Source: Amycolatopsis azurea DSM 43854
GTDB lineage: Bacteria; Actinomycetota; Actinomycetes; Mycobacteriales; Pseudonocardiaceae
Reading direction: 5' to 3'
Assembly: GCF_001995215.1 (NCBI RefSeq)
Contig: NZ_MUXN01000020.1
Span: forward strand, 1 to 64,000
Length of the DNA: 64,000 nt
The position numbers and the translations under genes are program-made. Under the pieces are notes generated by a model. The model was not told the DNA's origin. It ran no database searches and was given only the letters and a program-made list of their open reading frames with translations. Shown here piece after piece: positions 24,905-33,963 of this stretch. Within the stretch, counting starts at the first letter, position 1. Each line of letters opens with the position of its first letter.

Positions 24905-25348
24905 TCAGGCGGCCGTGCCCGGCTTGGGCAGCTGCTGCTTGGCCGGGGTGTTCTGATAGGACGCCAGGTGCCAGGCGCCGTCCCGCTTGACGACCGTCCA
25001 CGAGGCGCGGATCGACTGGGAGTCCGCGACCTCGGTCTCGCCGGGGCCGAGCACGCCGCCCTGGGTGATCAGGACGCCGGAGTCCGGGGTGAAGAAGCGG
25101 ATCTCCAGCGGGCGGCCGGTGACCTGGGTGCCCTTGTAGTTGCCCGCGAAGGATTCCACGAGGAACGACCGGATCTCCTCACGGCCCTTCTTGTAGACGC
25201 CGGGCAGGATCATCGTGCCGTCGTCGGTGAAGACGCCGGCGAACGCGTCGGCGTCGTGGTAGGCCCACGCGGCGATCACCTTCTGGGTCAGCGCCGCGAT
25301 CGCCGCCTGGTCGGCGGCGGTGCCGGTGCCGGTTTCGGTCGTGGTCAT
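24905..25348 (-). CDS. SgcJ/EcaC-family SnoaL-like (NTF2-fold) protein
   Basis: The protein is 147 aa from ATG 25348, 12 bases from the end of the upstream gene. The pattern AIAALTQKVIAAWAYHDADAF, FTDDGTMILPGVYKKGREEI and ASWTVVKRDGAWHLASYQNT fits the SgcJ/EcaC group of NTF2-fold proteins. SgcJ itself is encoded in the C-1027 enediyne cluster; relatives occur in several antibiotic loci and also elsewhere, and their roles range from cyclase or isomerase to binding protein. It is the last gene of a leftward unit with a flavin monooxygenase and an antiporter. Confidence 0.85.
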   Translation of the reverse strand: MTTTETGTGTAADQAAIAALTQKVIAAWAYHDADAFAGVFTDDGTMILPGVYKKGREEIRSFLVESFAGNYKGTQVTGRPLEIRFFTPDSGVLITQGGVLGPGETEVADSQSIRASWTVVKRDGAWHLASYQNTPAKQQLPKPGTAA

Positions 25349-25360
25349 CGGAGGATCCTC

Positions 25361-26530
25361 CTAGATGTAGAGGGTGTTGGGCTCGAGCCCGCAGAGCACG
25401 CGGCCGTACAGTTCGGTGTTGGTGTTCGGGTGCATCAGCGCGTGGAGGTTGACCGCGGCGACGTCGCGGGCGATGCGCTGGATCGGGATGCCGTGGTAGA
25501 TCGACGAACCACCGGAAGCCGAGGCGAGGATGTCGATGCCCTCCTTGGCCAGGCGGACCACGGCGCCGAGGTCGGCCCGCGCGATCGCGCGCTCCTCGAG
25601 TTTCCACGGGGTGCCGTCCGCCGTCTTCGTGTCGACCAAAGTGGACAGACGGTGCGCGTGGAACTCGGCCTCGTCGATCTTCAGCGCCGACTCGGCCACC
25701 TGGTGGTGCGTGATCGGGGCTTCGCGCTGCGAATCGTAAGCGGTGTAAGTGATCTTGCGGTCCGGCAGGCGCTTGAGGAAAGTGTCCTGCGCGCCCTTCG
25801 CCATGCCCACCAGCGTCCCCACCGAAGACGCCGAGGCGACCGGAAGCAACGGGGCGCGGTAGATCGACGCCGAAGCGGCGCCCTGGCCTTCCAGCACCGC
25901 CGGCAGCGGGAGCACCCGCTCCGCCGGGATGAAGACGTCCTGTGCCACCGTCGAAACGCTGCCGGTGCCGCGCAGGCCCGAGGTGTCCCAGTCGTCCACG
26001 ATCAGCAGATCCGAGATCGGCACCAGCGCCATGATCGGGTACGGCTCGCCCTCCGGCGGCACGAGGATCGCGATGATCTCCTGCCACTGCGCGTGCAGCG
26101 CCCCGCTGATGAAGCCCCATTTGCCGTTCACCACGACCCCGCCGTCGACCGGCGCGGCCATCGCGGACGGGCTCAAGGTGCCGCAGACGCGGACGTCCGG
26201 GGTGGAGAACACCTCGTCCTGCACCGCTTCCGGGAACTGACAGGCCATCCAGGTCGGGATCCAGTACACCGAGGCCACCCAGGAGGTGGAGCCGTCGGCG
26301 CGGCCGATCTCGGTGGCGACGTCGACCAGGGTGCGGGTGTCGGCCTCGTAGCCGCCGTAACGCTTGGGGCGGCGCAGCTTGAAGACGCCGGCGTCGGCCA
26401 GCGCCTCGATGGACTCCTCGTGCACCCGCCGGTTCTGCTCGGACCAGTTCGAGTGCTTCTTCAGTGCGGGAGCCAGGTCGGCCACGCGGCGGACCAGCTC
26501 CTCCCGCGTCGGAACATCGGTGCTCGACAC
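25361..26530 (-). CDS. Acyl-CoA-dehydrogenase-fold flavin monooxygenase (HpaB/HsaA-like)
   Basis: The protein is 389 aa from ATG 26530. It has the acyl-CoA dehydrogenase fold, but blocks such as RRPKRYGGYEADTRTLVDVATEIGR, GSTSWVASVYWIPTW and NGKWGFISGALHAQW are those of group D two-component monooxygenases and N-oxygenases (HsaA type) rather than of true dehydrogenases. These use FMNH2 or FADH2 from a separate reductase; none is seen nearby. The likely role is hydroxylation of a phenolic or amino-sugar-like intermediate; the substrate is not deducible. Confidence 0.8.
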   Translation of the reverse strand: MSSTDVPTREELVRRVADLAPALKKHSNWSEQNRRVHEESIEALADAGVFKLRRPKRYGGYEADTRTLVDVATEIGRADGSTSWVASVYWIPTWMACQFPEAVQDEVFSTPDVRVCGTLSPSAMAAPVDGGVVVNGKWGFISGALHAQWQEIIAILVPPEGEPYPIMALVPISDLLIVDDWDTSGLRGTGSVSTVAQDVFIPAERVLPLPAVLEGQGAASASIYRAPLLPVASASSVGTLVGMAKGAQDTFLKRLPDRKITYTAYDSQREAPITHHQVAESALKIDEAEFHAHRLSTLVDTKTADGTPWKLEERAIARADLGAVVRLAKEGIDILASASGGSSIYHGIPIQRIARDVAAVNLHALMHPNTNTELYGRVLCGLEPNTLYI

Positions 26531-26606
26531 CTTGACCTCCTAGATTGTCGACGGACCCAGCTTCGCAGCGGGCGGACGGTACGGCGTCTTCCCGCTTGCC
26601 GGTGGA

Positions 26607-28010
26607 TCAGGCCGCCGCACGATCGGAGGTGCGGCCGGGGAAATCGACCACGTTCCGGCCGTCGCGCCGGGCGAACCAGGTCGCCATCGGTGCCGCCATC
26701 GCGGTCGAGACCAGCGCCATGATCACCAGCATGGTGAACAGCGTCGGGGAGAGCACGCCGAGGTCGAGACCGATGTTGAGGACCACCAGTTCGGTCAGGC
26801 CACGGCAGTTCATCAGGGTGCCCACTTGCAGCGACCGGTTCCAGTTCTCGCCCACCGCGCGGGCGGCCAGCGCCGAACCGCCGAGCTTGCCCACGACGGC
26901 CACGACCAGGATCACGCCGCACCAGAGCCACGCGCCGCCACCGGAAAGCAGCCCGATGTCGGTGCGCAACCCGCTGTAGGCGAAGAACAACGGCAGCATC
27001 AACGCCGTCGTCAGCCCGCCCGCCTTGTCGTGCAGCCAGGCCGCGATCGGGTTGTCCCGCGGGAAGACCACGCCGAACACGAACGCGCCGAACATCGCGT
27101 GCACGCCGATCCATTCGGTCGCCATCGCGCAGAGCAGCACGCCGACCACCGAAAGCGGCGCGGCCTTGTGCAGACTCGCCGCCGGCGCCCGGGTGACCAG
27201 CTTCCGCAGCAGCGGCCGCACGACCAGCCCGAGCAGCGCGACGAACACCGCCGTCAGCACGACCGTCAGCACGACGCCGACGAGCGAGGACGCCGTGGTC
27301 AGCGCGATCACCAGCGCCAGCAGGCTCCACGCGGTCACGTCGTCGACCACCGCGCAGGTCAGCGCCACCACGCCTACCTCGCTGCGGAAGAGCCCGATCT
27401 CGTGCAGGATCCGCACCAGCACCGGCAGTGCCGTGATGCTCATCGACACCCCGAAGAAGAGCGCGAACGGCAGGAATCCGACCCCGCCGGGCGCGAACCG
27501 GGTGTAGGCGAGCATGGCGAGCCCGACGCCGAGCAGGAACGGGAACGCGATGCTGACATGGCTGACGACCACCGCGAGCCGCCCGCGTCCGCGCAACAGC
27601 TTGGTGTTCAGTTCGAGCCCGGCGAGGAACACGAAGAAGATCACGCCGAGCTGTGCCACGACGTTCAGTTGCGGTACGGCCGCCTTCGGGATCAGCACGG
27701 CCGCGCCCGAAGGCCACAGCGCGCCGAGCACCGACGGGCCGAGCAGGATGCCCGCGGTGATCTCGCCGATCACCGCGGGCTGCCCGATCCGCTGGGCCAG
27801 CCAGCCCACCACCTTGCAGGCGCCGACCACCACGGTGATGGCCAGCAGCAGCTGTGCCAGCGAAGGCCCGGCCGCGGCCTTGGTGCCGGAGACGCTGCCG
27901 CCGTCGTCGCCCTGTGACAGCAGGACGATCGCGACCACGACCGGGACGACGACCAGTCCTATGTAGACCCACAGGGTTCGGGAACCGGTGCGGGATTTGA
28001 TCTCCACCAA
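26607..28010 (-). CDS. Cation:proton antiporter (CPA2/KefB-like)
   Basis: The protein is 467 aa with about 12-13 membrane segments. It begins with a basic N-terminus (MVEIKSRTGSRTLWVYIG). Conserved CPA2 patterns include GLELNTKLL, FFGVSMSITALPVLVRIL and the exchange motif region LTCAVVDDVTAW, whose paired Asp residues carry ions. No C-terminal RCK domain is present. Similar antiporters sit in several antibiotic clusters, where they may serve in export or resistance. It lies between the halogenase and monooxygenase genes on the same strand. Confidence 0.9.
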   Translation of the reverse strand: MVEIKSRTGSRTLWVYIGLVVVPVVVAIVLLSQGDDGGSVSGTKAAAGPSLAQLLLAITVVVGACKVVGWLAQRIGQPAVIGEITAGILLGPSVLGALWPSGAAVLIPKAAVPQLNVVAQLGVIFFVFLAGLELNTKLLRGRGRLAVVVSHVSIAFPFLLGVGLAMLAYTRFAPGGVGFLPFALFFGVSMSITALPVLVRILHEIGLFRSEVGVVALTCAVVDDVTAWSLLALVIALTTASSLVGVVLTVVLTAVFVALLGLVVRPLLRKLVTRAPAASLHKAAPLSVVGVLLCAMATEWIGVHAMFGAFVFGVVFPRDNPIAAWLHDKAGGLTTALMLPLFFAYSGLRTDIGLLSGGGAWLWCGVILVVAVVGKLGGSALAARAVGENWNRSLQVGTLMNCRGLTELVVLNIGLDLGVLSPTLFTMLVIMALVSTAMAAPMATWFARRDGRNVVDFPGRTSDRAAA

Positions 28011-28023
28011 GGCTGCTCCTCGG

Positions 28024-29289
28024 TCAGGGTTCGACGACGTTCGCGATCAGGTCGTCGAGGCTGATGTTCAGCAGCGGGTGCTTGCCCGACAGGCCGGAGA
28101 TCAACGTGACGAAGTCGGTGCTCGGCGCGTGGAGCTGCTCCGGGTCGACGATTTCCTGCGCCAGGTCGTAGTAGTACTCCTTGTACTTCGTCCGGTCGTA
28201 GAACCGCTCGACGAAGTTGCGGATCTCGTCGAAGAACGCGCGATAGTTCCCGGCGTACCGGTCGAGCGCCTTCTCTTCGATGGCCGGATGTTCCAGGATC
28301 CGGTGGACCACTTTGGACAGTGAGCTGCCCGCGAGGGTGGCCAGCGCGACCCCGGTGGAGAACAGCGGGTCGACGAACGCGGCCGCGTCGCCGACGAGCA
28401 CCCAGCCGTCACCGTAGAAGGTTTCGTTGGTGTAGGACCAGTCCCGGGCGGTCCGGTACCCCGCGTGCTGGCGGGCGTTGGCCAGCAGCCCCTTGAGCCG
28501 GGTGGTCTTGTCCCGTTCGGCGAGGAAGATCTGTTCCAGGGACTGGTCGTCCGCGTTGGCGACGTCCGACTTGGTCACGTAGCCGACGCTCATCGTGCCC
28601 TTGTCGATCGGGATTCCCCAGAACCAGCCCTCTTCGGTGCCTTCGATGAGGATGTTGGTCCACTCGTCGCCGGGCAGCCGCTCGCAGTTGTCGTAGTACG
28701 TCCAGACCGCGACGTTGCGGAGCTCGTTGTGCCAGGTGATGTCGCTGAACTTCCGGCCGATCACCCGGGACTGGCCGGACGCGTCGACGACCAGCGAGGC
28801 GGTGGCCTCGTAGTCGCCCGCCGAGCCGCGCAGGGTGAACCGGACACCGGTGACCCGGCCGGTGTCGGACTGGAGCACGTCCTTCACCGTCGTCTCTTCC
28901 ACGACGTACGCGCCGAGTTCGCGGGCACGGTCGAGCAGCAGCGAGTCCAGGTCGGCGCGGCGGGTGTGGTAGGCGTAGGTGCCTTCCGCGGCCTTCATGA
29001 ACGAGAAGTTCCAAGGCACGTCCCGGTTTCCCCACACCAGGCTGCCGCCGTACTTGCGCTCGAAACCGCGGGCCTCCATGCGGTCGAGCAGGTCGAGCTC
29101 CTGGAGCGGACGCATGCCGACCGGGATCAGGGATTCGCCGATGTGGTAGCGGGGGAAGCGTTCGCGTTCGAGGACCAGGACCGTATGCCCCTCCTTGGCG
29201 AGGAGGCCGGCGCAGGTCGCGCCCGCCGGGCCGCCACCGATGACGATGACGTCGAACCGCTCGGGCATACCGTGGAGCGTGGCTGACAT
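28024..29289 (-). CDS. FAD-dependent halogenase 1 (variant B type)
   Basis: The protein is 421 aa from ATG 29289 after AGGGAAAGGG. FAD-binding GGGPAG at 18-23, followed by RYHIGESLIP. A conserved Lys79 lies in GFERKYGGSLVWG; the halogenase motif WFWGIP (WxWxIP) is at 222-227, and FVDPLFSTG (FxxPxxSxG) follows GDAA. These mark it as a flavin halogenase rather than a hydroxylase. The GESL and VWG style resembles enzymes acting on carrier-bound or small phenolic substrates (SgcC3 or CndH type) more than tryptophan halogenases. It lies 39 bases from a second halogenase gene on the same strand. Confidence 0.9.
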   Translation of the reverse strand: MSATLHGMPERFDVIVIGGGPAGATCAGLLAKEGHTVLVLERERFPRYHIGESLIPVGMRPLQELDLLDRMEARGFERKYGGSLVWGNRDVPWNFSFMKAAEGTYAYHTRRADLDSLLLDRARELGAYVVEETTVKDVLQSDTGRVTGVRFTLRGSAGDYEATASLVVDASGQSRVIGRKFSDITWHNELRNVAVWTYYDNCERLPGDEWTNILIEGTEEGWFWGIPIDKGTMSVGYVTKSDVANADDQSLEQIFLAERDKTTRLKGLLANARQHAGYRTARDWSYTNETFYGDGWVLVGDAAAFVDPLFSTGVALATLAGSSLSKVVHRILEHPAIEEKALDRYAGNYRAFFDEIRNFVERFYDRTKYKEYYYDLAQEIVDPEQLHAPSTDFVTLISGLSGKHPLLNISLDDLIANVVEP

Positions 29290-29328
29290 GAGTACCCTTT
29301 CCCTAGGCCTGTCAAGGAGTGAAGGCGC

Positions 29329-30717
29329 TCACGCGCGCCGGATGCCGATCTGCGGCTCGTAGCTCAGGTACAACCCGTTGATCGCCTTTTCGGGCTTCTC
29401 CGGTGCCTGCTTGTGTTCGTGGACGCGGTTGAGGTTGTCGAGCGGGTTGTGCTTGCCGCTCTCGTCGCCGAGCAGGTGACCCTGGATCCGGCGGTAGACC
29501 TCTTCGGTGTCCTCGAGGTCGGCGATGCCGGTGACGAACCGGTCGAACGCGGCCTGCACGTCCATCCCGTCCCAGTCCTTTTCGGACAGTTGCTGGGCGC
29601 GGAAGAAGTGGTGTTCCTTGCCGCGGTAGCTCTCGTAGAAGGTGGACACCAGCACCAGCAGTCGTTCGTAGGCGCGGCGGTAGACGACCTCGTAGAAGTC
29701 CCAGGCCTCGGTCTCGCCGATCTCGCCGCGGATGACGCTGCTGATCGCGGCGGTGCCGATCAGCGCGCTGTAGGTGCCCAGGTGCACACCGGTCGACAGC
29801 AGGGGGTCGAGGAAGCAGGCGGCGTCGCCGGCGAGCAGGTAGCCGGGGCCCTGGAACTGCTCGGCCGCGTACGAATAGTCCTGCTCGACCTTGACCTCGG
29901 TGACCTGCTCAGCCTCGATCAGCAGCTGCTGGATCGCCGGGCAGTCGCCGATAGCCTTGTGGTACAACGGGTCCACGCCGCCGAGCTCGTTGCGCGCGGC
30001 GTTGAAGGAGTCCTTCCCGGTGACCAGGCCGACGCTCATCGTGCCGTCGGGGAGCGGGATGCCCCAGAACCAGCCGTCGCCGACCGAGGCGACGGTGATC
30101 GCGCCACTCGGCCCGCGGTCCAGCTGCTTCGCGTCCTTCCAGTACGACCAGGCCGCGACGTTGCGGAAGACGTTGTGGAACTTGCGGTTCTTCAGGTACT
30201 TGGTGGCCATCACGCCGCCGCGGCCGGAGGCGTCGACGAGGTAGTCGAACTCGATCCGGCCGGAGTTGGCCGGGTTCTTCGCCTCGGCCCAGTGCGCCGC
30301 GACCGGGCGGTCGCCGTCGAAGTCGAGCTTCTTCACCGCGACGCCCTCGGTGACGTCGACGCCGACCTCGCGCGCGTGGTCGAGCAGGATCTTGTCGAAA
30401 TCGGCGCGGATGACCTGCCACGCGCTGGTGCTGCCGTCACGGCCGTGCGGCCGGAAGCGCACCTCCCACTCCTCGGGTCCCCAGAAGTAGTAGGCGCCGC
30501 CCTTGGGCTGGAACCCGGCCGCCGCGATCTTGTCCCAGACGCCGAGGCGCTCGAGAATCGGGCGGCACGAGGGCAGCAGCGATTCACCGATGTGGTAGCG
30601 CGGGAAGTGATCCCGCTCGAGAAGCGTGACTTCGAAGCCCTCCTTGGCCAGAAGCCCGGCAGCGGTGGAACCCGCCGGTCCACCGCCGATCACGAGGATC
30701 TGGGTCGTTGTGCGCAT
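29329..30717 (-). CDS. FAD-dependent halogenase 2 (variant B type)
   Basis: The protein is 462 aa from ATG 30717. GGGPAG lies at 11-16, RYHIGESLLP at about 40-49, a conserved Lys72 in GFQPKGGAYYFWG, WFWGIP at 216-221 and FLDPLLSTG after LLAGDAA. It is clearly related to halogenase 1 but diverged, with a longer C-terminus (HHFFRAQQLSEKDWDGMDV to YEPQIGIRRA). Two halogenases could give two different sites, or sequential dihalogenation. It is first in the leftward group and divergent from the FAD monooxygenase pair; no flavin reductase gene is seen in the window. Confidence 0.92.
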   Translation of the reverse strand: MRTTTQILVIGGGPAGSTAAGLLAKEGFEVTLLERDHFPRYHIGESLLPSCRPILERLGVWDKIAAAGFQPKGGAYYFWGPEEWEVRFRPHGRDGSTSAWQVIRADFDKILLDHAREVGVDVTEGVAVKKLDFDGDRPVAAHWAEAKNPANSGRIEFDYLVDASGRGGVMATKYLKNRKFHNVFRNVAAWSYWKDAKQLDRGPSGAITVASVGDGWFWGIPLPDGTMSVGLVTGKDSFNAARNELGGVDPLYHKAIGDCPAIQQLLIEAEQVTEVKVEQDYSYAAEQFQGPGYLLAGDAACFLDPLLSTGVHLGTYSALIGTAAISSVIRGEIGETEAWDFYEVVYRRAYERLLVLVSTFYESYRGKEHHFFRAQQLSEKDWDGMDVQAAFDRFVTGIADLEDTEEVYRRIQGHLLGDESGKHNPLDNLNRVHEHKQAPEKPEKAINGLYLSYEPQIGIRRA

Positions 30718-30944
30718 GACACCTCTCCAACTACGCCGACGGCCGGAATTACTTGACCGACGCTAACAACCGGGAATTGAGATCCACTCGAGAAGTCGCC
30801 GCCCTGTTCAGGGGAACCTGTTGCCTCGCAAGGCATTTCGCGAAACCGCAGTCGAAGAGACGCTCCGGGCATCCGGGCGGACGACGATTCTTCACGTGTC
30901 GGACTCCGACGGCCCGGCCGACTACCTATTGGAGGCATCCCGCG

Positions 30945-32339
30945 ATGGGCGAATACCTTGGCGAACGCGCCGTCGTGCTCGGCGGCGGCATGGCCGGCCT
31001 GCTGACCGCCCGCGTACTTTCGGAGCGCTACCGCGCCGTCGTGATCATCGAGCGTGACACGATCGTCGGCGTCACCGGGACCCGCCGCGGGGTACCGCAG
31101 GCGCACCACGCGCACGCGTTGCTCGCACGCGGCCAGCAGATCCTCGAAGACCTCTTTCCCGGCCTGCAGGCCGAGCTGACCGCCGACGGCATCCCCAGCG
31201 GCGACCTCTCGGGCAGCCTGCGCTGGTACTTCAACGGGAAACGCCTGCAGCAGAAGAACTCCGGCCTGCTCAGTGTGTCCGCGACCCGCCCGGAGCTCGA
31301 AGAGCACGTCCGCGCGAGGGTGCTCGCGCTGCCGAACGTGGAGGTCCGCGAGCGCACGGTGATCCAGTCGCTGGTCGCGACCGGGGACCACACGCGGATC
31401 ACCGGTGTCCGGGTGACCGGCGACGACGCCGAGCCCGAGACGATCTTCGCCGATCTGCTCGTCGACGCCACCGGCCGCGGCAGCCGATCGTCGGTATGGC
31501 TGGAGGAACTCGGCTACGAGCGGCCCGCCGAGGAGAAGATCAAGATCGATCTCGCCTACACCTCACGGCTGTTCGAGCTGGACACCGACCCGTTCGGCGA
31601 CGATCTCGCGATCAACCCGGTCGCCTCGCCCGCCAACCCGCGTGGCGCGTTCTTCGTGAACCTGCCGGGGAACGTGGCCCTGCTGTCGCAGACCGGCCTG
31701 CTCGGCGACCACCCGCCGCGTGACGCCGAGGGCTTCCTCGCGTTCGCCAAGACGCTGGAAGCGCCGGAGATCTACCAGGCCGTTCGCACCGCGAAGCCGA
31801 TCAGCGAGATCACCAGCTTCAAGGTGCCCGCCAGCGTCCGCCGCCGGTTCGACAAGCTGCGCCGCTTCCCCGAGGGCATGCTGGTGATCGGGGACGGCGT
31901 CTGCGCGTTCAACCCGGTGTACGGCCAGGGGATGACGGTCGCGGCCATGGAGGCCGACCAGCTCGGCAGGCATCTCGACGACGGTGGCGTGCGCCCGCTG
32001 CGGTTCTTCAAGGAGATCAGCCCGATCATCGACGTGCCGTGGGACATCTCGGCGGGCGGCGACCTCGCCTTCCCGGGAGTCGAGGGCCCGCGTCCGCTGA
32101 AGGTCAAGATGGGCAACGCCTACATGGCGAAGCTGCACTCCGCGGCGACCGTCGACGGCCGGTTCACCGAGGCGTTCTTCCGGGCCGCCGGCCTGGTCGA
32201 CCCGCCGACCGCGTTGATGCGGCCCAGCCTGGTGGTCGGCGTGCTGCGCACCGCGCGGCGCGTCAAGACGGCCACCCCCATCGCACCCACCGCCACGATC
32301 GGTCAGGCCCCGCCCGCCTCCGACGACCTCGCGGCCTGA
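30945..32339 (+). CDS. FAD-dependent monooxygenase 1 (UbiH/squalene-epoxidase-like)
   Basis: The protein is 464 aa from ATG 30945 after TTGGAGG. FAD GxGxxG appears as AVVLGGGMAGLLTA (about 9-22), with RGVPQAHHAHALL, then VDATGRGSRS and the GD motif GDGVCAFNPVYGQGMTVA near residue 320, which binds the FAD ribose. There is no membrane anchor. It looks like a class A flavoprotein hydroxylase or epoxidase. A close paralogue follows 19 bases later. The 227-base divergent gap before it must hold promoters for both directions. Confidence 0.88.
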   Translation: MGEYLGERAVVLGGGMAGLLTARVLSERYRAVVIIERDTIVGVTGTRRGVPQAHHAHALLARGQQILEDLFPGLQAELTADGIPSGDLSGSLRWYFNGKRLQQKNSGLLSVSATRPELEEHVRARVLALPNVEVRERTVIQSLVATGDHTRITGVRVTGDDAEPETIFADLLVDATGRGSRSSVWLEELGYERPAEEKIKIDLAYTSRLFELDTDPFGDDLAINPVASPANPRGAFFVNLPGNVALLSQTGLLGDHPPRDAEGFLAFAKTLEAPEIYQAVRTAKPISEITSFKVPASVRRRFDKLRRFPEGMLVIGDGVCAFNPVYGQGMTVAAMEADQLGRHLDDGGVRPLRFFKEISPIIDVPWDISAGGDLAFPGVEGPRPLKVKMGNAYMAKLHSAATVDGRFTEAFFRAAGLVDPPTALMRPSLVVGVLRTARRVKTATPIAPTATIGQAPPASDDLAA

Positions 32340-32358
32340 GCGTCAAGGAGCCATCGTC

Positions 32359-33747
32359 ATGAACGAACCCGTCGGCAAACGCGCGGTGGTGATCGGCGGC
32401 AGTGTCGCCGGCACCCTGGCGGCGAGAGTGCTTTCCGAGTTCTACCGCGAGGTCGTGGTCGTCGACCGCGACGAGGTGCTCGGCGTGGACAAGCCGCGAC
32501 GCGGCACCCCGCACACCTGGCACGCGCACGGACTGCACGCGCGCGGCTATTTCATCCTGGAGGAGCTTTTCCCCGGCCTGCTCGACGATCTGCGGGATTC
32601 CGGCATCCCGGTCGGCGATCTCGCGCGGATGAAGTGGTTCTTCAACGGGACGCAGGTCATGCCCGCCGACAGCGGGCTGCCGTCGATCACGGCGTTGCGC
32701 CCGGTGCTGGAGCACCACCTGCGGCTGCGCACCGCGGCACTCCCGAACGTCACCTACCGCGAACGCACCGACGTCAACGGCCTGCTCGCCACCCGTGAGG
32801 GCAAGCGGATCATCGGGGTCCGCGTGCAGGGGCGGGACGGCTCGGCGGAGGAGGAGCGCCTCGGCGCGGACCTGGTCGTCGACGCCTCCGGACGCGGTAC
32901 GCGGACGCCGGTGTGGCTGGAGGAACTGGGCTTCGAGCGGCCGGCCGAGGAGCGCGTGAAGATCGGGCTGGCCTACACCACCCGGATGTTCCGCAAACGC
33001 CCGGAGATGTTCGATGGCTGGCAGTCGATCAACCCGGTCGCCTCGCCCTCGCATCCGCGAGGCGCGTTCTTCGGGCAGGTCAACGAAAACGAGTGCATCC
33101 TTTCGTTGACCGGCATCCTGGGCGACCATCCGCCGACCGACGCGCGCGGCTATCTCGCGTACGTGAAGTCGTTGCCGGTCAAGGAGATCTACGAAGCGGT
33201 GAAGGACGCCCAGCCCCTGATCGAGCCGGTGACGTTCAAGTTCCCGGCCAGCCTGCGAAGGCGGTACGAACGGCTCAAGCGGTTCCCGGAGCGCCTGTTC
33301 GTGCTCGGCGACGCGTTCTGCAGCTTCAACCCGGTGTACGGCCAGGGCATGACGGTCGCGTCGATGGAGGCGATCGCGCTGCGCGAGCACCTGGCCCGGC
33401 GGCGAGAGCCCGACTCGCGGCGGTTCCTGCGCGAGATCGCCAAGGTCATCAACGACCCGTGGGACATCTCCACCAGTGGTGACCTCGACTTCCCCGGTGC
33501 GGAAGGAAAACGGACGCTCAAGGTCAAGATGGGCAACGCGTACATGGCGAAGGTCCAGTACGCGGCGACCGTCGATCCGGAGATCACCGCGGCGTTCATG
33601 CGGGTGGCGGGCCTGATCGATCCGCCGACCGCGCTGATGAAGCCGGGCATTGTGCGCAAAGTGCTGCGGGCGAACCGGCGGCGTCCCGTCACCGGGGCGA
33701 CCGTGACGGAGCTTCCCCGTCCGGGAAGCCGTTCGCGCGCCGCCTGA
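32359..33747 (+). CDS. FAD-dependent monooxygenase 2, tandem paralogue
   Basis: The protein is 462 aa from ATG 32359 after AAGGAG. It is collinear with monooxygenase 1: AVVIGGSVAGTLAARVLSE, RRGTPHTWHAHGLHARGYF, VDASGRGTRTPVWLEELGFE and GDAFCSFNPVYGQGMTVA. The second glycine of the first motif is a Ser-Val pair (GGSVAG), still compatible with FAD binding. The shared order, C-terminal KVKMGNAYMAK and PPTALM blocks show a tandem duplication. It probably acts on a related or successive intermediate. A large palindrome ends the unit. Confidence 0.88.
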   Translation: MNEPVGKRAVVIGGSVAGTLAARVLSEFYREVVVVDRDEVLGVDKPRRGTPHTWHAHGLHARGYFILEELFPGLLDDLRDSGIPVGDLARMKWFFNGTQVMPADSGLPSITALRPVLEHHLRLRTAALPNVTYRERTDVNGLLATREGKRIIGVRVQGRDGSAEEERLGADLVVDASGRGTRTPVWLEELGFERPAEERVKIGLAYTTRMFRKRPEMFDGWQSINPVASPSHPRGAFFGQVNENECILSLTGILGDHPPTDARGYLAYVKSLPVKEIYEAVKDAQPLIEPVTFKFPASLRRRYERLKRFPERLFVLGDAFCSFNPVYGQGMTVASMEAIALREHLARRREPDSRRFLREIAKVINDPWDISTSGDLDFPGAEGKRTLKVKMGNAYMAKVQYAATVDPEITAAFMRVAGLIDPPTALMKPGIVRKVLRANRRRPVTGATVTELPRPGSRSRAA

Positions 33748-33767
33748 CAGCGCGTTTCTTTCCACAG

Positions 33768-33820
33768 TCCGTGAAGGCCTCCTTGAGGGACTCAGAGTCC
33801 CTCAAGGAGGCCTTCACGGA
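33768..33820. terminator. Perfect 26-bp palindrome after the FAD monooxygenase pair
   Basis: Left arm 33768-33793 (TCCGTGAAGGCCTCCTTGAG...) pairs perfectly with 33795-33820 around one A. It shares GTGAAGGCC-CCTT with the palindromes at 15987, 36244 and 62130. It follows the monooxygenase stop by 20 bases and is a likely terminator. Confidence 0.8.
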
Positions 33821-33963
33821 TTCGTCGTTTCGTCCCCGGAGAATGCGTTTTCACGCACGGGTGATCTTTTCTCCTCCGCAACACGCGAGATGCTTCTTTC
33901 GGTCCACTCGGCTGATCATTGCTGTGTCAGTGAACCATTCCCTGGCGGTGGGAGCGAAAATTC

